From: Marthasterias glacialis
Lineage: Eukaryota > Echinodermata > Asteroidea > Forcipulatida > Asteriidae
DNA: 64,000 nucleotides
Assembly (NCBI GenBank): GCA_911728455.2
Contig: OU452225.1
Span: forward strand, 18,758,495-18,822,494
Direction of reading: 5' to 3'
Below, piece by piece: positions 48,961 to 59,154 of the stretch. The position numbers were made by a program, and so were the translations under genes. The stretch's first letter is position 1; every line of letters starts with the position of its first letter. A model generated the notes under the pieces. It was given only the letters and a program-made list of their open reading frames with translations. It was not told the DNA's origin and made no database searches.

Positions 48961-49406
48961 TTAAAGGTCCCATGAATTAATTTTTTTATTGGATAAAAAA
49001 GGAAGTATGCCTATCATAGTATATTATTATTTTTTTTACATTTTTTACATGCCTATTTACCGTAGAAATAACAATTTCTAAAATTAAGGGATTGCCACGC
49101 TCCACCCACCCTTCTTCATTAGCATAAAATCTGTGATGTAGACAGTGGACCGGCTGACCAGGGCCATTTGTGTGACAATAACACACAATGCATTGTTGAC
49201 CACTCGGCACCAGAGCTGTCTTTGAAACGTTTGACCACAGTCTACGTCACGAATCATTGCGCAATCAAATGACACACATTTTCAGGGCTCAATTAAAGTG
49301 TATTAAAACACATAAAAATAGTCAATGTTCTGTTTTGTTAACTTCAAACCGTATATTAAGCCACAAAAATGTAATGTGACAAAATACCTCTTCATGGTCC
49401 CTTTAA
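48961..49406. mobile_element. M3 MITE, TTAA-flanked, copy 1
   Basis: The ends TTAAAGGTCCCATGAA and TTCATGGTCCCTTTAA are inverted repeats differing at two positions. The length is 446 bp, without transposase. Internal blocks (CATAAAATCTGTGA, AATGCATTGTTGACCACTCG, GCACCAGAGCTGTCTTTGAA) match copy 2 at 57232-57662 in the same orientation. The TTAA boundaries fit a piggyBac-type target. Confidence 0.85.
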
Positions 49407-50760
49407 GCTGGCAACTTCAGACTCAGTATGTGTAATGTACACGAAGATCATGTTGAATAACAAATTTCAACTCCAAACAAAAAAATTGAACATACTTGAA
49501 CTTCCCATAATTAAAGCCACAGCTCAACATTGGTGAGACGAAAAACATCAGTGTTAACAAATTTACAAGCATACCTTGGTATAAAGATAATAATGGTAGA
49601 AAACTTTCCTTGAAAAATTTCTCCCTGAAGTGTTGTTGTTTTTAAATAATAAACAAAATAAGATCCAATATTAGTTTTTGTTTCGGTGAGACGAAGACTC
49701 TAGGAATGCGTACAAAAATGCTGGATGTATTTTAACCGTTTTTTCACAAATGAAACGACAAAATGAGCTGATATGTTCACAGGCTGGTTTTATTACAAAT
49801 ATCTTGATTTGTGCAAAGAATGAAAGCATTTCTAGTCAGTTTACCAATGATGAGCTAGGGCTTTAAATACATCCCATATGATGTTTTGCTTGTCTTCACT
49901 CTCAAATGCAATTATTACATGTATCAAATTATTGTAGCCCCTGCTGCTTGTAAGCAAGGATTCGAACTAGCCTCTCTACATCTGCTTTAGAATGTGAGGG
50001 TCATAGGTCAAATTCCACCCGAGTACCCTGTGGACTTCCCACTCAAAAAGCAATGAGTTTGCCTTACTTATCACACAATGGTGTAACGGTAAAACCAAAA
50101 TCTAAATACAAAAAATCTAGTTGTATAGATTATGGAAAATGAGCATGAAACTGTTATATGCTTTTTCATTCACCCACTATTGGAATTTAAAAATCACAAT
50201 GCATTTTTAACACACAGGCCACCAACATTTTCAAAAGGGAACATGCTTCAAAAACCTTCAAATTACGTCATTGTTGATAAAAAAAACACCACGCTGGTTG
50301 GCATGGATGGTCAAATGTAGCAAAATGATCAAATCTTGTTGAAAGACCCTGTGACCAAATCCAACATTTTTGCAAACTTTCTATTTGAAGAAAATACATC
50401 CTATTATTGGTTGGTATGCTTAAAACAAATTGTTGAAGATTTGTGTAACATTTTTGCAAACTGTGATTATCTGTTTTTGCTTTGCATGAATAGCTGCCAA
50501 TAGTTTCATCATCTTGGTTGGAATAAACTTGGGCTGTGACGTTGCAAAAGAAAGGTCTAAAGGAATGCACTTCTTACCTGTTGAAAAACAACATTGTTCT
50601 TCACTTCAAAAGACTGCTAAAAATATCCTTCATGATGTAACAGAGGTGAATGACAACTGAGAGACAGGATCTAGATAAGAGGGCTGTAAAATATGAACAA
50701 AAAATGTTCAAATAATTCCAGACCATAATTGAATAACCTTAAGTGCACATGACATATTTA
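49407..50760. other. Non-coding interval with a weak tRNA-SINE relic
   Basis: At about 49960-50065 there is a decayed tRNA-like SINE (CATCTGCTTTAGAATG, then GGTCAAATTCCACCCGAG). The rest, including 50080-50760, shows no gene, and ORFs of 62-100 codons lack any support. Confidence 0.45.
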
Positions 50761-50767
50761 TAAGGAT

Positions 50768-51495
50768 GACCTGCAGTGGTTGGATAGCATCAGTGAGTTT
50801 ACTAATCAACACAACCTGTGCCGTCACATGAATGACCTGCAGTGGTTGGATAGCATCAGTGAGTTTACTAATCAACACAACCTATGCCATCACATGAATG
50901 ACCTTCAGTGGTTGGATAGCATCAGTGAGTTTACTAATCAGCACAACCTGTGCCGTCAAATGAATGACCTGCAGTGGTTGGATAGCATCAGTGAGTTTAC
51001 TAATCAGCACAACCTGTGCTGTCACATGAATGACCTGCAGTGGTTGGATAGCATCAGTGAGTTTACTAATCAGCACAACCTGTGCCGTCACATGAATGAC
51101 CTTCAGTGGTTGGATAGCATCAGTGAGTTTACTAATCAGCACAACCTGTGCTGTCAAATGAATGACCTGCAGTGGTTGGATAGCATCAGTGAGTTTACTA
51201 ATCAGTGCAACCTGTGCCGTCACATGAATGACCTGCAGTGGTTGGATAGCATCAGTGAGTTTACTAATCAGCACAACCTGTGCTGTCACATGAATGACCT
51301 GCAGTGGTTGGATAGCATCAGTGAGTTTACTAATCAGCACAACCTGTGCCGTCACATGAATGACCTGCAGTGGTTGGATAGCATCAGTGAGTTTACTAAT
51401 CAGCACAACCTGTGCTGTCACATGGATGACCTGCAGTGGTTGGATAGCATCAGTGAGTTTACTAATCAGCACAACCTGTGCTGTCACGTGAATAC
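50768..51495 (+). repeat. 66-bp minisatellite, 11 units, open on both strands
   Basis: Each unit encodes in one plus frame the 22-residue repeat N-D-L-Q-W-L-D-S-I-S-E-F-T-N-Q-H-N-L-C-R/C-H-M. The frame has no ATG before the first unit and runs from a TGA at 50750 to a TAG after the last, 239 codons from a TTG at 50780. The minus strand is also open (222 codons, repeat VIHVTAQVVLISKLTDAIQP-LQ). Variants are few and mostly non-synonymous (CGT/TGT, CAC/CAA, CAC/TGC), as expected for recent homogenisation of non-coding DNA. It would be an exon only if spliced from elsewhere. Confidence 0.85.
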
Positions 51496-51499
51496 CTAG

Positions 51500-51705
51500 T
51501 ATGTCATACTCCATGGCTGCAGAATCCCATTCATCGGCCAAAATGGTCATAAAAAAAGGTCATCTCATGCACTTAAAATTTTACATATTTCCCATGTTAG
51601 CATATAGAGTAAACCCCTAAATGTTGTTCTTGATCCCAGATATAAATATCGTATCAACTAATATTTTGCAGTATCAACTTTTAATTTCATGATTTTGTCC
51701 CAGAA
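51500..51705. other. Short interval, no feature seen
   Basis: AT-rich flank between the 66-bp minisatellite and the SINE at 51.7 kb, without splice-supported ORF or repeat. Confidence 0.4.
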
Positions 51706-51706
51706 T

Positions 51707-51780
51707 ATACTACTTGGTATAGTGGCTAAGACATCTGCTCTAGAGTGCAGAAGGTTGTGGGTTCAAATCCTACCTCAGAA
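51707..51780 (+). mobile_element. tRNA-derived SINE head (family S1)
   Basis: TAGTGGCTAAGA resembles an A box and GGTTCAAATCC at 51760-51770 a B box. TCTGC/GCAGA and GTGGG/CCTAC form anticodon- and T-arm-like stems. The acceptor stem is not closed, so it is a SINE and not a tRNA gene. Relatives are at 57140-57231, 57749-57822 (minus), 58020-58135 and 62920-63065 (minus). Confidence 0.7.
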
Positions 51781-52420
51781 TTATTCAACAGGAGCTGATG
51801 AAAACCTCAATACATGTTGCTTATATCCACTACATTTAAGCACATTATAAACAAGCACAGATTGAATCGAACTTATAAAGTTTAATATTGTGTTTGTTAA
51901 AATACGACCACTGAAATGGTCTACATTTTCTTTGGTTGTTTTTAACGTGTGCTTTTTGCAAACTGGACGATGGGGAATGAATTTACTCTTCCACATAGCA
52001 ATGATGTTATCTCAGTAAAAACTTCACAGTGAATTGATGACGTCAAATTGCTGCATCAGAGATCAGCCCAAACTGTTATGACAGTAAATGAACTTTTTTT
52101 TTAGATTGTCAGGCTCTCCCCGCCTCACTCCCCTCTGCCCCTCAAACTCCAACGACTATGGCCTGATTTCATGGCTATGCTTACTGTAGAATCCTGCGTT
52201 TACTGTCCATAGAATAACATGCTTTTTTGGAGATGTAAGCAAAACATTCTGTGGTAAGCAGTGTCACAAACTGGGCATAGATCACTTTACCACATCAAAC
52301 AAAACAAGTCACTTCCAAACAGAAACTTTGGTTTCATTAATCATTTAATAGCATCTCCATATTATCCTGTGGGTAAATGATGACAATTTGGAGCCAGAAG
52401 TGCGATGTAAACGAATGACA
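51781..52420. other. Non-coding interval, no feature seen
   Basis: No splice-supported exon, inverted repeat or tandem repeat was recognised. A CT-rich stretch near 52105-52150 (CTCCCCGCCTCACTCCCCTC) is the only compositional feature. Confidence 0.4.
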
Positions 52421-52422
52421 AA

Positions 52423-52790
52423 ATAATAATAATAAACATAATATTAATTTGGGAGGCTAATCATCCTTACTGGCAGCTGAAAAGCTGAATTGCAATCGAA
52501 GGATCAAAGGACGCAGCTACATGTGTTCGAGCTGCAGGCATTCAAGGGGGCCTTCAGCAGCCATCAACATCAACCCATACACTGCATATGACCATGGAGC
52601 ACAGCCTGAGATTAAAAGTGTTTGGTTTATCCGGATTGAGGAAAACCCGGTGACCTGGAGAAAAACCTTTGTGGCACAGGAGAGAACGAACGCACAACTC
52701 TACTATCATATGGCACTAGCCAGCAAATGAACCAGACACTGGTGAAAGGCGAGCGCTTTACGCACACGCCACCCATGGCACCAATACATG
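52423..52790 (-). mobile_element. SINE family S2, minus-orientation copy
   Basis: Read on the minus strand: a tRNA-like head (GCGTAAAGCGCTCGCCTTTC, then CTGGTTCA), a body (GAGTTGTGCG, CTCTCCTGTGCC, CTGCAGCTCGA, CAATTCAGCTTTTCAGCTGC) and an ATT-repeat tail at 52423-52435. The same order occurs in plus orientation at 56250-56595. The 69-codon ORF inside is a by-product. Confidence 0.65.
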
Positions 52791-53520
52791 TACATGAACA
52801 TTCAATACACCACACTTCTGAAGAAATCTTTAAACAGAAATATTTAAGTTATTAGAAGCTTAAACAAATTTGAACATTTTTTGTAACAAATATTTCAAAA
52901 TTTTAATTTATAATTTGGTAAAAACACATTAGTACTGTTTAAAGGGTAGATTTCAGAAAGGCCCACTTTACCATAACAAAATTAAATTTTTGAAACTTGT
53001 GACTTCTATTAAACTAAATCCAAAAAAATGCGCACAAGTTCATTAAATATGCTTCACCAAAACAATGATGAGTGTGATACTCTATGAGCAATAATTCATA
53101 ACTATCTTGGAGAGCTAATGCATTCTAATTGGGCAAAACGTGATCACGTGCTAGTGTTTCATCAATCTTAAATTACCGACCAAGAGGAGCTAGTAGGAGC
53201 AACTGGCCAATGCACATTTGATGCTCATATCCATTTGCGTAGTTATGCGTAAGCTTATGCGAGCGCTAATAACACAGAACATAATCAATACATACCAGTA
53301 CCCAATGTAAAATCTCTTAGAACACGAGCGTAGCACAAGCGTTGAGCATTGCGTGCAATTTGAACAGTCGCAAAACAGCCCTAAGATTTGAATTTAAAAT
53401 GTACAACAGTAAAGTTATAACAAAAATTCTACATTATTGTGCTATTTTTTTTAACAAAAATGGTATTTATGAAAGTGAAGAAAGGAGTCAATGACTCCCT
53501 CTTAAAGGGCCGTCTAGGAC
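52791..53520. other. Non-coding interval, no feature seen
   Basis: AT-rich DNA with no supported gene. Several GCGTAGTTATGCG / GCGAGCGC-type short motifs at 53230-53350 suggest an old repeat, but no second copy was identified here. Confidence 0.35.
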
Positions 53521-53524
53521 CTTG

Positions 53525-53556
53525 CAGGGTCGTGGCTGAGCACGGCCATGACCCTG
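53525..53556. repeat. 12-bp-stem hairpin
   Basis: CAGGGTCGTGGC (53525-53536) pairs with GCCATGACCCTG (53545-53556), with one G:T pair and an 8-nt loop. It lies in an isolated GC-rich patch (53505-53575). Function unknown. Confidence 0.6.
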
Positions 53557-53559
53557 TCG

Positions 53560-54178
53560 GCTGAAGACCTCGTCACCACTGTTTTATTACCTATCATTGA
53601 ATATTTCACTTCTCAAATATAAATTTGTAACTTTCAAATCCACTCAAAGTAGAACTTTGAATCAAATTCATTTCCATCAAACTGACCATATAAAGTGATA
53701 CATTTGTATTGACCTTCAACCTTGATATACACACCAACAATGAACACAAATTGTGCTGGGTAGAATTACAAAAATAATAAAAATAAAAATTCAAATGATA
53801 AGAACTCTCTGTACTTCATATCTGGCAAATATTACAATTATTATACACTGCATCAAATTTCATCTTTTCATTTAGTCAATATGTAAGTTTAGTTCAGAAT
53901 TGAATACTGGAACCTGTTAGTGGAGCAAATAGGAGAAATTTCAGGAGGGAATTGTTCCTGTGATGATTCAGCATGGAATTTGACACACAGTCAGAGTATG
54001 TCATGAGAAAGATACTTGGCTATAGGGCCATTGCAGATTTGTCCTTTAAAGAAATTTAGAATGAAATTTGAATGACTTTGTCTTTCAAAGGTCTGCAGTT
54101 TGCAGATCCTTGGAGAGTGATACCCAACCCAAGTATGAGTTAAGCCGCCCTCAGGTCTACCTGGTTTTGCTTGCACGA
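53560..54178. other. Non-coding interval, no feature seen
   Basis: No tandem repeat, TIR or exon with both splice sites was recognised between the GC-rich hairpin and the M2 element. Confidence 0.35.
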
Positions 54179-54951
54179 TGTAACCCCCCCCCCCCCCCCC
54201 CATCAATTTTTTCCCCATAACTTTTTAACTCTTTTTTAACGCTTTTTAACACAGTTTTTTTTTGTGATTTTTTAATTTCTTTTTGTGAAAAATTGGTAGT
54301 GATGAGTCACGTGATAGTCTGAAATGGTTTTGGGAATTCAAAATGGCCGCCATTTTTGGCAGCCATCTTGGATTTTGTGTTTTCAGCCTGTAATTAGGGG
54401 ATCAAATTATATCAAGTTTTTTAACAATAGAATATTTTCAACATGCTAGTTTCTTACTTTTCATACCCAAAAAATATTTAGGTTTGTCAATCCTTATTAT
54501 TTCTCCCGGGGCCCTTGGCGGTGGTCATTTTGATTTTTAAGTGAAAAAATGCGAAAATAACATTTTTTTCCCAAAAATAGGGTAAACTAATAAATTATAA
54601 CGCCCCCAAAGGTGACTCCAGTAACTAAATTAGGTTCAAATTATATTGATCTTGTTAAATTGTACAAGTTTGCCAAGTTTCAAAACATTTGGACAAAAAA
54701 TACAGAAGTTATGGCAAAAACATGATTTTTGACCAAAAATGGGAAAAAACACTCCAAAATGCCCTCTAGTGACAATTTTTAGAATTTTTTTGACGTCATC
54801 ATGTAGAACTAGGTGGAATGAACATTTGTGGCAAGTTTCATAAAAATCGGTCAAACACTTGGAAAATACGGAGGGGAGGCACTATGTGCCCCCCCCCCCC
54901 CCCACCCAGTCCCCGTACAACCCCCCAAAAGCCCGGTCCTAATAGGGTTAA
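54179..54951 (-). mobile_element. M2 MITE, copy 2 (left end collapsed to poly-C)
   Basis: The right end, CCCGGTCCTAATAGGGTTAA, equals the reverse complement of the left end of the 61350-62278 copy. The homologous interior includes CTAGTGACAATTTTTAGAAT, AAAATGGCCGCCATTTTTGG, CACGTGATAGTCTGAAATGG and AATTTTTTCCCCATAACTTT. At the left, TAAC is followed directly by ~18 C instead of the expected TIR plus G tract. A second C tract lies at ~54887-54904. No ORF. Confidence 0.8.
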
Positions 54952-55449
54952 GGCTACCCAGCTGCATGTCTGGACCTATCCCAATCACGTTTTGTTTCTT
55001 GTTCCTTTACCAGTTACAATCAACTGAAGGATCAACAACAAAAACTGTAGGAGTTGTATATTTCATAACTGTACAGCATGAATAAATCTCAATCTAATAA
55101 GACTTGGACGCTATTTTCATAAATCTGATGAGTAAGCAAAGGTGTTTAGTACTTTAAATGGATATTACATCATTGGTTTGCCAAGAACAATTCAATTCCG
55201 ATCTCTACTTCTCAATTTTAGTGAAAATAATTTAAAAAACAGTTCACATTTTGCCAGGACTTTGTGACAATATTTCAGAAGCATACTTCTATGTGTGATT
55301 GGTTAATCTTTGAACAATCTCTACCCTTACCCAGCTAGTTTCCTAGTAGTCAATATCTGGATTTGTATACTATTTGCTAGCATAACTTGTAAATACTATC
55401 TAGTAATAAACAGTATAACTAGTTAAATCAGCACAACTAGCAATAACCT
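54952..55449. other. Non-coding interval, no feature seen
   Basis: No exon or repeat was recognised. A clustered CTAG-rich stretch (55330-55450: CTAGTTTCCTAGTAG, AACTAGTTAAATC, AACTAGCAATAAC) runs into the M1 element and may belong to it. Confidence 0.35.
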
Positions 55450-55796
55450 GGAGCAAGTTCAATCAATCCATAGCTAACTTTACACATAGTTTGACAAACT
55501 CTGATCGAACTCATGCTAGTCACCGATGGTTGGAATAGTCTAGTCTAGTCTACTGTTAGCAACCAGTATATCGAGGTTTGTGGCATCGCTGGCTACCAAT
55601 AGCCATTTCATAAGCACAGTGTAGAAGGGACCAGTTATCAGGAAAGTGGTTACGTTGATTTCACTGTTTTTTTCATGGTCATTTTGACATGACCTGACTA
55701 GAGTCATTCACATTTCAACTTCAGAGCACATGTACTGCATATGTACATTCTAATCAACCACTAGTTAACCTTTGGGCCTTCACTGAACATGCTCCA
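55450..55796 (-). mobile_element. M1 MITE, copy 2
   Basis: The ends GGAGCAAGTTCAATCAA and TGAACATGCTCC are inverted. Read on the minus strand, the interior is collinear with 10931-11230 (AACTAGTGGTTG, AATCAACGT, CTGATAACTGG, ACTGTGCTTATGAA, CCAACCATC). This copy is longer and more diverged. Confidence 0.75.
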
Positions 55797-56246
55797 TCTT
55801 AAATGGTACTAATATAATATGTTCATCTCATCAGAAATGAATTAAAACGCTTTTAGCTGTTCTTTTGCAGCTTGTCAGACAAAACAATTGAGCACCAATG
55901 CGATAATCCCAGCCTGCAAAAAGACTTGTATAAACTCAGGAGTGCAGAGTCTTTGACTCAAGTCCAACTTGAGGTATTTTTTTGTTTATGGCATGGACTC
56001 AAACTAAAGCCATGACAATCTTAGCCCAACTTGAGGAGTTACAGGCATGAATGAAAATGTAATCTTTCTTTTGCATGCTGAGATATTATGAAGTAGTTAA
56101 ACTTAGACAGTTCTTATATCGCAAACACTTAGAGGTCCCTATTCGTTACAGGTATGAAGACAATCGTTGAAAAATACAGTTCAACAAATGCGTCTTGACC
56201 AATAATTTGAATTGGTCGCAATTTCAGTCAGTTTACCATGTGTGGC
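55797..56246. other. Non-coding interval, no feature seen
   Basis: Two related stretches (GACTCAAGTCCAACTTGAGG at 55955 and TCTTAGCCCAACTTGAGG at 56019) hint at a short local duplication. No gene is supported. Confidence 0.35.
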
Positions 56247-56249
56247 ATT

Positions 56250-56595
56250 GAAGGCTAGTGCATAAAGCATTGCCTCTCACCACTGCACTACAGCCCTGGT
56301 TCGAATCCCGGCAACGGTTATATGTAAGTAGAGTTGTGCCTTGGTTCTCTCCTATGCCTTAAGTTTTTTTTTTCGGGGCCCTCCAGAAAATAACAAATAG
56401 CGTACTTTCGATCTCTGGCTGTACTCCGTGGTCGTGGGTCGATGTGTCTGGCTGCCAAAAGGAGCCTTCACCTGCATGCAGCTCGATTACTTTGTAGTTG
56501 CATCCTTTACAATTCAGATTCTCAGCTGCGGTTAAAGATGATTCGCGATTAAAGTTTATCATTATTACTATTATTATTTTTATTATTGATATTAA
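56250..56595 (+). mobile_element. SINE family S2, plus-orientation copy with ATT tail
   Basis: A tRNA-like head (GTGCATAAAGCATTGCC, B box GGTTCGAATCC), a body with GAGTTGTGCCTTGGTTCTCT and GCAGCTCGATTACTTTGTAG, then CAATTCAGATTCTCAGCTGC, and a terminal (ATT)n tract. The ATT tail is the kind used by CR1/L2-type LINEs, and LINE 3' ends with similar tails occur in this window. Confidence 0.7.
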
Positions 56596-56730
56596 TACGT
56601 GTAGGTATATGTAAGTCAGTCCAGTGCTTCATAGCAGAAGCTTCAGAACAGCGAGAACCATATGATTACTGTATGTACTGGGAGACACAAGAGAAAGTTG
56701 AGATAACTAGAGATTAGATTGTAAACTTAC

Positions 56731-56916
56731 TTGATCTTCGGTGAGTACACCCACAATCACTGGGCAAAGAAATGCAGGTACATGTATACTGCCCACCATG
56801 TTGGTCATCCCCATGAGCAAGCTGGCATATCTAGGAGCAGTGTCTAAATGGTTCACTGAAATCCCTGCCGAATTCAGGCCAGTAAAGGTCATGGACAGCG
56901 TCAGCATTATCACAGC
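56731..56916 (-). CDS. Exon C: SLC17-family (vesicular glutamate transporter/sialin-like) transporter, TM10-12 region
   Basis: The minus-strand frame contains LSMTFTGLNSAGISVNHLD, then TAPRYASLLMGMTNMVGSI and CPVIVGVLTEDQ, and ends exactly at CAA|GTAAGT. SLC17 anion transporters (MFS) carry the invariant block (N/S)VNHLD.APRYA..LMG, followed by a P-x-IVG-x-(L/M)T helix. A splice junction just after this helix is also typical of the family. The start is placed at AAG|GCTGTG because the frame stops at a TAA upstream; that acceptor lacks a good pyrimidine tract. Two extra residues (H-V) sit between SI and PAF. Substrate cannot be inferred. Neighbouring exons are missing or scrambled, so the exon may belong to a decayed copy. 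Confidence 0.7.
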
Positions 56917-57134
56917 CTTCGTTTAATTACATCTGACAAAACCTGTAAATACAAGGAACAGACCAGCCAAGGTATAACCTATTTAAAAACATAAACAGAA
57001 ATCACAATGAATATAAATTTAAAGACGCATTTTTTGCAACCTTGGTGGGCAAAAATTAAAGGGGGTAAAAAAACACAATTGTTTTCTTATTACAGATTAA
57101 TTCAACTTAACTGTCGAATTACTGTTTGTTAACA

Positions 57135-57231
57135 AACAAAGATTGGCAGGGGTTTTGGGTTCAAATCCCACCCGAGGATAATGCCTGTGAATGCCTCAGG
57201 AATGTACTGAGTATACAGTGTTTAAAGGTCC
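57135..57231 (+). mobile_element. tRNA-SINE S1 copy split by the M3 MITE
   Basis: GGTTCAAATCC at 57158-57168, then CACCCGAGGATAATGCCTGT and ACTGAGTATACAGTG. The tail resumes after the M3 element at 57663 (CACACATCGGTGTTTG). Other S1 copies have GTGCTTAA-TACACA-type sequence at this point (for example around 62940, minus), so the MITE landed in the SINE's TTAA. Confidence 0.7.
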
Positions 57232-57662
57232 CATGAATTATTGTTTTTTATTGGTTAAAAAAATAAAGTATGCCTATATCTTTACTTTTTTTACATGCGT
57301 ATTAATCGTAGAAATAACGATTTCTAAAATTAGGGGGTTGCTGTGCTCCGCCCACCCTTCCTCATTAAACATAAAATCTGTGACGTAAAAAGTGGAACGG
57401 CTGACCAGGGCCATGTGTGTGACAATAACATACAATGCATTGTTGACCACTCGGCACCAGAGCTGTCTTTGAAATGTTTTACCACAGCCAACGTCATGGA
57501 TCATTGCGCAAACAAATGGCACACATTTTCGGGGCTCAATTAAAGTGTATTAACGCATAACAGACACATCAAAATAGTCAATACTATGTTTTGTTAATTT
57601 CAAACCATATATTAAGCCACAAAAATGTTCCGTGACAAAAAACCTCTTCATGGGCCCTTTAA
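57232..57662. mobile_element. M3 MITE, copy 2, inserted in a SINE at TTAA
   Basis: 431 bp between TTAAAGGTCCCATGAATTA and CTTCATGGGCCCTTTAA. It is collinear with 48961-49406 throughout. Both ends coincide with TTAA and the SINE continues on the far side, so this is a nested insertion with a TTAA duplication. Confidence 0.85.
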
Positions 57663-57748
57663 CACACATCGGTGTTTGTGCCAAAATTACAATCTTCTTT
57701 CTCCCCGATGCAAAATTAACATCTACTATAATTCCCCAAGCATGCTAT

Positions 57749-57935
57749 CTCGGGTTAAATTGGAACCCCTAAGCCCTGCATTCTAGAGCAGACGTCTTAA
57801 CCAACAGACCACAGAGCTTGCCTGCTGATGAGAGGCCAGTAGTTTTCAAGTGGATATTTTTTCTGCAGGACTCGGTAAGCACTGAGTATAGTGCTAGTCA
57901 CACATCAGTGTTAGGCACCAGTCCAAACAAAATAA
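57749..57935 (-). mobile_element. tRNA-SINE S1 fragment(s)
   Basis: 57749-57822 read on the minus strand gives TTGGTTAAGACGTCTGCTCT then AGAATGCAGGG, an S1 head with a decayed B box. A separate S1-type tail in plus orientation (GCACTGAGTATAGTG, then CACACATCAGTGTTAGGCAC) lies at 57876-57920. Confidence 0.55.
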
Positions 57936-58014
57936 GACTTTTTATCAAATAATTACATCTATCAAACTGTCACAATGTCCTCTTCTAATTTCAGGATTCG
58001 ACCTGACCTCTTCT

Positions 58015-58140
58015 TACAGGGCACACCTGGTCTAGTGATTAAAAGACCTCTATCTGCTCAAGAATGGTGGGGATGTGGGTTCGAATCCCACCAGAGTAGA
58101 ACTTGGAAAAGCACTGAGCACTGCATAAAAAAAGGACTGA
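58015..58140 (+). mobile_element. tRNA-SINE S1 copy
   Basis: TCTAGTGATTAAAAGACCTC, ATCTGCTCAAGAATG and B box GGTTCGAATCC at 58078-58088, followed by CACCAGAGTAGAACTTGG and AAAGCACTGAGCACTGC. The B box is the least decayed of the S1 copies. The anticodon region does not form a normal 7-nt loop. Confidence 0.7.
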
Positions 58141-58455
58141 GTAAAAAAAATACAGTGCTTTTTTTATACATCGTGAAAGATTAAAAAAAAAATAATTGAA
58201 TGAACTTGTTGAATGAAGAGGGGATCTGTCTGGTTGTCATTACGGAAAATATCGGACGACTTACGAGTTAGCTATTTGTCCACTGATAAGCAACACACCA
58301 AAAAGCTAAGTAACCTGCAGCACCCAGGACACCACTCTGAAATGGGTACCAGTTATTCAAAGCTTAGGGGCCATTCACAATTATCCACATTTTCACAAGC
58401 GATCTAACTATACACTCTATCCCAGTGGTAGAGAAAAATTACAGCTAAAGACTGA
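58141..58455. other. Non-coding interval, no feature seen
   Basis: A-rich tracts (58143-58195) follow the SINE. The remainder has no splice-supported ORF. Confidence 0.4.
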
Positions 58456-58620
58456 AATGAATGTACACTTCCACTAGCCAATGATGTGCCATCCCTTTAG
58501 CATATATTTCTTGAAAACTAGAGGGTAGGAATGAGTGCACGCTTCCAAAAACCAATGACGTACCGTACCATCCCTTTATCATATGTTTCTTGAAAACTAG
58601 AGGATTGGAATGAATGTAGT
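58455..58620. repeat. Tandem duplication, ~73-79-bp units (2 plus partial)
   Basis: GAATGAATGTACACTTCC..TTGAAAACTAGAGGGTAG (58456-58527) is repeated at 58528-58606 with GAATGAGTGCACGCTTCC and GAAAACTAGAGGATTG. A third unit starts at 58607 and decays. It lies 50 bp downstream of SLC17-like exon A. Confidence 0.75.
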
Positions 58621-58671
58621 CCATGATACACATGAACGATACATTTAAGTTGAGTAAGAGGGGACACTAAC

Positions 58672-58742
58672 CTGCAATAAATCGAATCACGGTAAAACCT
58701 TGAGGTATGTTGGCAGTAAGTAAAGTAGAAAATCCTGATGTA
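58672..58742 (-). CDS. Exon A: SLC17-like transporter fragment (TM3-TM4 loop/helix region)
   Basis: The acceptor TTTTTTCTGCAG and donor GCAG|GTTAGT bound 71 bp. One frame (1 base, 23 codons, 1 base) reads T-S-G-F then STLLTANIPQGFTVIRFIAG. SLC17 proteins have a 'LLTP.A......(V/I)..R...G(L)' segment immediately before the (E)G(V/L)T(Y/F)PA motif, and the fit in spacing and hydrophobicity is good. The donor falls a few residues earlier than the usual boundary; the downstream bases GGTTAGTG would continue G-L-V only with one extra T, so the exon end may be damaged. The match is short, hence moderate confidence. Confidence 0.5.
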
Positions 58743-58749
58743 CTGCAGA

Positions 58750-59154
58750 AAAAAAATGACAGTACAGTTTAGCACTGTTTTGCACAGAAAAATGTTTACA
58801 ACTTAGTACACAAACAGAGTTTGCTAATTTAAAGTTCAAGTCTTGTGTTTCCAATCTCAAAGCTTTGACCTGGTTAAGCAAAAACACAAACAACTGTGGA
58901 AATCATTTGTAAGGTAATTTCACCCTCTACAGAGTAAACTAAGCTGGTAACCCAAGAAAATAATCACAATAAAAGCTGTCTTAGGATGTCCATTGCGTAG
59001 AAAACCTTGTGAATTTCCGTGTAGCATTTAAGGAGTAAATGATTCTACATGAATGTTTTATTGTGCACACGATGTCAGGATACTTTCTTATATTCACAAG
59101 ATAGTTGCCTAGTATCCTCTACTATTTATGGTGTCTCTTTAGGCACTGCTAAAA
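58750..59154. other. Intron-like interval, no feature seen
   Basis: It lies upstream (minus strand) of exon A. A pyrimidine-rich tract adjoins the exon A acceptor. No other exon matching the SLC17 N-terminal helices was recognised. Confidence 0.4.

Noticed and set aside
51707-51780. Functional tRNA gene (also at 58015-58140)
   Set aside because: A and B boxes are recognisable, but the acceptor stem does not close, the anticodon loop is irregular, and SINE-type tails follow the relatives.
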